From the NCBI GenBank assembly GCA_026785965.1, contig JAJAYY010000126.1:1-10070 (forward strand): 10,070 bases of DNA, written 5' to 3'. Each line of letters starts with the position of its first letter. Within the stretch, counting starts at the first letter, position 1. This document shows, piece by piece, positions 7,998-10,070 of the stretch. Both the position numbers and the translations under genes were made by a program. The notes under the pieces were generated by a model. It saw nothing but the letters and a program-made list of their open reading frames with translations, had not been told where the DNA came from and did no database searches. This DNA is from Sphingomonas bacterium. Lineage in GTDB: Bacteria; Pseudomonadota; Alphaproteobacteria; Sphingomonadales; Sphingomonadaceae.

Positions 7998-8232
7998 GGC
8001 GGTTCCCTGCTCCGCACAGGCGCGCATTGCAAGGCGAGTCGCGGCGCTCGAACACGCTGTAAGGTCGCAAAGGTCCTACCACGTCATGCCAGGAATCGCC
8101 CCGGTTGGTGGTTTCTCAAGGGTCGGGAGGGACGCTGCGCGGTGGTCGCGGACAAGCATGTCGCAAAGATAGACACGCGGCGCGGGTGTAGGACAGCGAT
8201 TTCTGCATCGACGCAATCGGGTCGCGCAAGCC

Positions 8233-8260
8233 GGATGGCTTCGCTACGCTGGCGATGACG
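8233..8260 (-). repeat. REP-like intergenic element
   Basis: On the minus strand this reads CGTCATCGCCAGCGTAGCG followed by AAGCCATCC. It closely resembles the dispersed element family with consensus GTCATTGCGAGCGNAGCG then AAGCAATCC that I know from many bacterial intergenic regions. The arms ATGGC and GCGAT form an imperfect stem. It sits just upstream of the phhB ribosome binding site. Only one copy is in the window, so its repeat nature is inferred. Confidence 0.45.
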
Positions 8261-8263
8261 AAG

Positions 8264-8268
8264 AAAGG
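8264..8268 (+). promoter_or_regulatory. Ribosome binding site of phhB (supports a TTG start)
   Basis: AAAGG lies 8 nt before the TTG at 8277. There is no ATG or GTG in the right frame nearby upstream; the ATG at 8255 is in another frame and stops after six codons. Confidence 0.6.
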
Positions 8269-8276
8269 TCAGTGAT

Positions 8277-8537
8277 TTGGACATCAGCGAGGGATGGACA
8301 CGAAGCGAGGACGAAACCGCTTTGACGCGGAGCTATCGCTTCAAGGATTTCGCGCAGGCATTTGCGTTTCTGACGCGGGTCGCGGCGCATGCCGAGGCGG
8401 TCGATCACCACCCCGAATTCACCAGCGTGTGGAACCGTGTCGATTTCCGGCTGACGAGCCATGATGCGGGCGGGGTGACCGAGCGCGACGTCGCGCTGGC
8501 AGAAGCGATCGACGGGTTGGCGGCAATGGCTGGTTAG
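8277..8537 (+). CDS. phhB: 4a-hydroxytetrahydrobiopterin dehydratase (pterin-4a-carbinolamine dehydratase)
   Basis: PhhB dehydrates the 4a-hydroxypterin formed by phenylalanine hydroxylase so that the cofactor can be reduced and reused. The 86-residue protein covers the whole family domain: YRFKDFAQAFAFLTRVAAHAE (20-40), the active-site run DHHPE (43-47), VWNRVDFRLTSHD (51-63) and GGVTERDVALAEAID (65-79). It begins at TTG (8277) with AAAGG 8 nt upstream; no other start fits as well. It lies on the same strand as phhA but is separated from it by a lipoprotein gene and a leader region, so the two may be transcribed separately. It diverges from hppD. Confidence 0.93.
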   Translation: MDISEGWTRSEDETALTRSYRFKDFAQAFAFLTRVAAHAEAVDHHPEFTSVWNRVDFRLTSHDAGGVTERDVALAEAIDGLAAMAG

Positions 8538-8586
8538 GGTGGAGGGCGGACGTTGACGCTCGCCCGAAGAACTCTACGCTGCTTAA

Positions 8587-8982
8587 ATGCTCAGGAGTTT
8601 AATCGCCGTCGCCGTCACTCTTTCTCTTGCTCTTGGCGGCTGTTCCAGCGCTTGCAAAAATACTATTGTTAGCAAGGCGAAATCTCCTGATGGAGAGCAT
8701 ATTGCGGTCCTGTTTCAACGAGGCTGCGGTGCCACAACAGGCTTCTCTACCCAGGTCTCCATACTTGCGCCGGATGAAGCGACGAGTGGCGGAGGCAACA
8801 CTTTCGTGGCCGACGATGATCATGGCGCTGCCGCAGTTGGTGCGTGGGGCGGGGCATGGGCCGATATGCGTTGGATTGCTCCGGATCATCTGCTGATCAG
8901 ATTCGCCGCGAACTCCCGCATTTTCGAGCAAAACGGGCAAGTATCAGGTGTGAAGATCAGCTACCGTTCCGCGACGCCTTGA
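8587..8982 (+). CDS. Small predicted lipoprotein of unknown function
   Basis: I do not recognise a named function. The 131-residue product begins with a signal peptide (Met, Arg, then a hydrophobic run) and a lipobox LGGC, with the lipidated cysteine at about residue 19, so it should be membrane-anchored on the periplasmic side. The mature part has SPDGEHIAVLFQRGCGATTGFSTQ (33-56), WGGAWADMRWI and LLIRFAANSRIF. SPDG, CGATTGFSTQ and the Trp/Gly-rich stretch recall a widespread uncharacterised family (possibly DUF5412-like), from memory only. Codon use is visibly AT-richer than in the neighbours, suggesting separate acquisition. No strong ribosome binding site precedes the ATG. It separates phhB from phhA. 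Confidence 0.75.
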   Translation: MLRSLIAVAVTLSLALGGCSSACKNTIVSKAKSPDGEHIAVLFQRGCGATTGFSTQVSILAPDEATSGGGNTFVADDDHGAAAVGAWGGAWADMRWIAPDHLLIRFAANSRIFEQNGQVSGVKISYRSATP

Positions 8983-9057
8983 ATGTCCACGATGGTCGCA
9001 AGCGGACGGTCGCTTGGCCATCTGGCGTTCAGATGCGCGATGCGATAGGGTCGTCGC
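8983..9057 (+). promoter_or_regulatory. Region of three short dyads upstream of the phhA leader ORF
   Basis: Three perfect 6-bp inverted repeats follow each other: CAAGCG-N6-CGCTTG (8999-9016), CATCTG-N5-CAGATG (9019-9035) and ATGCGA-N8-TCGCAT (9040-9059). The third has the leader AGGG in its loop and runs into the leader ATG. They could be operators for a phh regulator or hairpins in the leader transcript. No clear -35/-10 pair was found. None has a T-run, so they are not intrinsic terminators for the upstream gene. Confidence 0.4.
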
Positions 9058-9114
9058 ATGAGCAGCTTCTTGCCCTCGACGACTTATTATCCGTGCGCGG
9101 CGGAGACGGGGTAG
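9058..9114 (+). CDS. Candidate leader peptide of phhA with tandem tyrosine codons
   Basis: This 18-codon ORF encodes MSSFLPSTTYYPCAAETG and stops at TAG (9112-9114). AGGG (9047-9050) lies 7 nt upstream of the ATG, a good spacing. The peptide has one Phe (codon 4) and two adjacent Tyr codons (codons 10-11, both TAT), 21 nt before its stop. An intrinsic terminator begins 16 nt after the stop, and phhA begins 77 nt after it. This order (ribosome binding site, short ORF with tandem codons for the relevant amino acid, terminator, biosynthetic gene) is that of an amino-acid attenuator. A role as a stalling sensor for charged tRNA-Tyr is inferred. A chance ORF cannot be excluded. Confidence 0.6.
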   Translation: MSSFLPSTTYYPCAAETG

Positions 9115-9136
9115 GCGCGTGCCTGCTTCGCCCCGC
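9099..9136 (+). promoter_or_regulatory. Possible antiterminator pairing in the phhA leader
   Basis: GGCGGAG (9099-9105) can pair with CTTCGCC (9126-9132) including one G-U, around an inner hairpin AGGC-GCGT-GCCT (9113-9124). Alternatively CGGGG (9107-9111) can pair with CCCCG (9131-9135). Either would occupy the 5' arm CCCCGC of the longer terminator helix. A ribosome at the leader stop would cover these bases, while one stalled at the Tyr codons would leave most of them free. A weakness is that the shorter terminator hairpin (9149-9164) does not use 9131-9136 and would stay possible. Confidence 0.35.
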
Positions 9137-9170
9137 TGCTCGACTGACCCTCGCTTCGGCGGGGTTTTTT
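9131..9170 (+). terminator. Intrinsic terminator between the leader ORF and phhA (attenuator)
   Basis: Six T residues (9165-9170) follow GCGGGG (9159-9164). That arm can pair in two ways: with CCTCGC (9149-9154), closing a stable UUCG loop, or in an 8-bp helix of CCCCGCTG (9131-9138) with CGGCGGGG (9157-9164) including one U-G pair. It lies 21 nt before the phhA ATG, so any transcript coming from upstream would end before phhA unless it is overcome. It could instead simply end the upstream lipoprotein transcript, but the phhA promoter would then have to fit in almost no space. Confidence 0.75.
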
Positions 9171-9178
9171 ATTGCCTG

Positions 9179-9183
9179 AAGGA
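9179..9183 (+). promoter_or_regulatory. Ribosome binding site of phhA
   Basis: AAGGA, 8 nt before the ATG at 9192 and directly after the terminator T-run. Confidence 0.75.
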
Positions 9184-9191
9184 CCAAGCCG

Positions 9192-9977
9192 ATGATCGAG
9201 CAAGCCCTCCGCAAGTCCTCCGCCAGCGACCGCTGGCAGGATTATGTCATTGCGCAACGCTGGGACGCGTTCAGCGCCGAGGATCATGCGGTGTGGGACA
9301 TTTTGTTCGAGCGCCAGGTTGACGCGCGCGGGACGCGGATCGTGGCGCCGTTCCTCGACGGGCTCGACCTGCTCCACCTGTCGAAGCCGGGGATCCCCGA
9401 CCTGGCCGAGCTCAATACCAAATTGCTTCCCAAAACGGGGTGGCGGACGGTCGCGGTGCCGGGGCTGGTGCCCGACCATATCTTTTTCGCGATGCTCAGC
9501 GAGCGGGTCTTCCCGATCGGCAATTTCATCCGCACCCGGGCGCAGCTCGATTATCTTGATGAACCCGACTGCTTTCACGACATCTTCGGCCATGTGCCGA
9601 TGCTCAGCGACCCGGAACAAGCGCGGCTGATGGAACATGTCGGCAAGCTTGGATTGGCAGCGATCGCGCGCGGGCACGGCGAAATCGTTGCGCGAATCTA
9701 TTGGTACAGCGTTGAATTCGGGCTTTCGCGTGAGGATGGGCAAGTGAAGATTTACGGTGCGGGGCTCGCATCCAGCTTCGGCGAATTCGGGGTCAGCCTA
9801 GACGACGAAGCCGTTGAGCGGCGCCGCTTCAGCATCGCCGAGGCGGCCTCAACGCCCTATGAAAACGACCATATGCAGCCGCTTTACTTCATCAGCGACG
9901 GGGCGAGCGAGGTTGCCGCACAGATTTGCGCAATCGACGCGGCGGCGCGTGATGCGCTCGCCGCGCCGCCGCGCTGA
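9192..9977 (+). CDS. phhA: Phenylalanine 4-hydroxylase (pterin- and iron-dependent)
   Basis: PhhA hydroxylates phenylalanine to tyrosine with O2 and tetrahydropterin, in the cytoplasm. The 261-residue protein is the single-domain bacterial type, with no regulatory ACT domain; the P. aeruginosa enzyme is about 262 residues. Iron ligands are visible in DCFHDIFGHVPML (126-138; His129, His134) and YWYSVEFGL (170-178; Glu175), with the same 5- and 41-residue spacings as C. violaceum His138/His143/Glu184. The pterin-binding stretch VPGLVPDHIFF (89-99) and IYGAGLASSFGE (187-198) are also present. The ATG has AAGGA 8 nt upstream. PhhB and HppD nearby support the role in tyrosine formation and aromatic breakdown. 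Expression is probably controlled by the leader and terminator directly upstream. It ends 6 nt before the end of a convergent gene. Confidence 0.97.
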   Translation: MIEQALRKSSASDRWQDYVIAQRWDAFSAEDHAVWDILFERQVDARGTRIVAPFLDGLDLLHLSKPGIPDLAELNTKLLPKTGWRTVAVPGLVPDHIFFAMLSERVFPIGNFIRTRAQLDYLDEPDCFHDIFGHVPMLSDPEQARLMEHVGKLGLAAIARGHGEIVARIYWYSVEFGLSREDGQVKIYGAGLASSFGEFGVSLDDEAVERRRFSIAEAASTPYENDHMQPLYFISDGASEVAAQICAIDAAARDALAAPPR

Positions 9978-9983
9978 TCGGAA

Positions 9984-10070
9984 TTACGCCCCGCTGATCA
10001 CTGTCGCGCCGCCCGTGGGGACGCCATAGAGCTTGGGGGCGCATTTAGCGGGGGGCCGGCCGCAACCGGG
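9984..10070 (-). CDS. C-terminal end of an unrecognised minus-strand gene (partial)
   Basis: On the minus strand a frame open from the window edge ends at TAA (9986-9984). Its last residues are KCAPKLYGVPTGGATVISGA. The stop lies 6 nt from the phhA stop, a convergent arrangement seen twice more in the window. Only about 28 codons are visible, and the outermost bases are a G/C-rich run that may be unreliable, so no family can be named. It could be chance, but the frame has plausible codon use up to the stop. Confidence 0.35.
   Translation of the reverse strand, partial: PGCGRPPAKCAPKLYGVPTGGATVISGA

Larger units (their letters stand above)
7982..8276. promoter_or_regulatory. Divergent hppD / phhB intergenic region
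   Basis: These 295 bases separate the starts of hppD (minus) and phhB (plus) and must hold both promoters. I see the two ribosome binding sites (7991-7997 minus; 8264-8268 plus) and a REP-like element near 8233-8260. I found no convincing -35/-10 pair or clear operator. Longer open frames crossing this region are continuations of shadow frames. Confidence 0.5.

Noticed and set aside
7692..8258. Plus-strand frame running from inside hppD into the hppD/phhB gap
   Set aside because: Mostly antisense to hppD; no plausible start signal, and it ends in the REP-like element.
8255..8275. Six-codon ORF just before phhB as a leader peptide
   Set aside because: It lies at the edge of the REP-like element, has no ribosome binding site of its own, and no terminator or codon bias supports regulation.
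8541..8563. GGGCG/CGCCC dyad after phhB as a terminator, with TTGACG as a -35 box
   Set aside because: The stem has only 5 bp with no T-run, and no -10 box at suitable spacing follows the TTGACG.
1..10070. CRISPR arrays, tRNA or rRNA genes, transposases
   Set aside because: No spaced direct repeats, cloverleaf-like sequence or transposase motifs were seen on either strand.

Overview
The window is high-GC DNA from an alphaproteobacterium, most likely a sphingomonad. Supporting signs are the AroC and thiolase sequence style, GTG and TTG starts, dense packing and many 4-nt gene overlaps. This is inferred from protein resemblance, not from a marker gene. Almost every gene concerns aromatic amino acids.

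Layout. Bases 1-240 are a fold-back: a perfect 46-bp inverted repeat (1-46 and 195-240) around about 148 nt of nearly pure G/C, probably an assembly or read artefact at a contig end. It truncates trpA, of which only the 3' end remains (195-425). Convergent to it is dctA (422-1747, minus), a C4-dicarboxylate symporter. Diverging from dctA is a tightly overlapping three-gene operon, aroG-aroA-aroC (1825-5251, plus): DAHP synthase class II, EPSP synthase and chorismate synthase. All three appear shortened inside the fold compared with family members I know. Convergent to aroC is the minus-strand operon hppD-paaJ-paaD (7981 down to 5248): 4-hydroxyphenylpyruvate dioxygenase, a 3-oxoadipyl-CoA-type thiolase, and a PaaD-like factor without its usual paaABCE partners. 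Diverging from hppD is phhB (8277-8537, plus; pterin carbinolamine dehydratase), then an unrecognised, AT-richer lipoprotein gene (8587-8982), a 209-nt leader, and phhA (9192-9977; phenylalanine 4-hydroxylase). The last bases hold the C-terminus of an unrecognised minus-strand gene.

How the genes fit together. AroG, AroA and AroC supply three steps of the route to chorismate, and TrpA acts at the end of tryptophan synthesis. PhhA with PhhB turns phenylalanine into tyrosine. HppD takes the tyrosine-derived keto acid to homogentisate. PaaJ-type thiolase and PaaD belong to the phenylacetyl-CoA/3-oxoadipate branch. DctA could import the C4-dicarboxylates that such pathways yield or that feed central metabolism.

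The most interesting signal is upstream of phhA. A well-placed 18-codon ORF (9058-9114) encodes a peptide with tandem tyrosine codons and is followed by an intrinsic terminator (9131-9170) just before the phhA ribosome binding site. This looks like a tyrosine-responsive transcription attenuator on a tyrosine-forming enzyme. I do not recall it being described, but I could not search for it.
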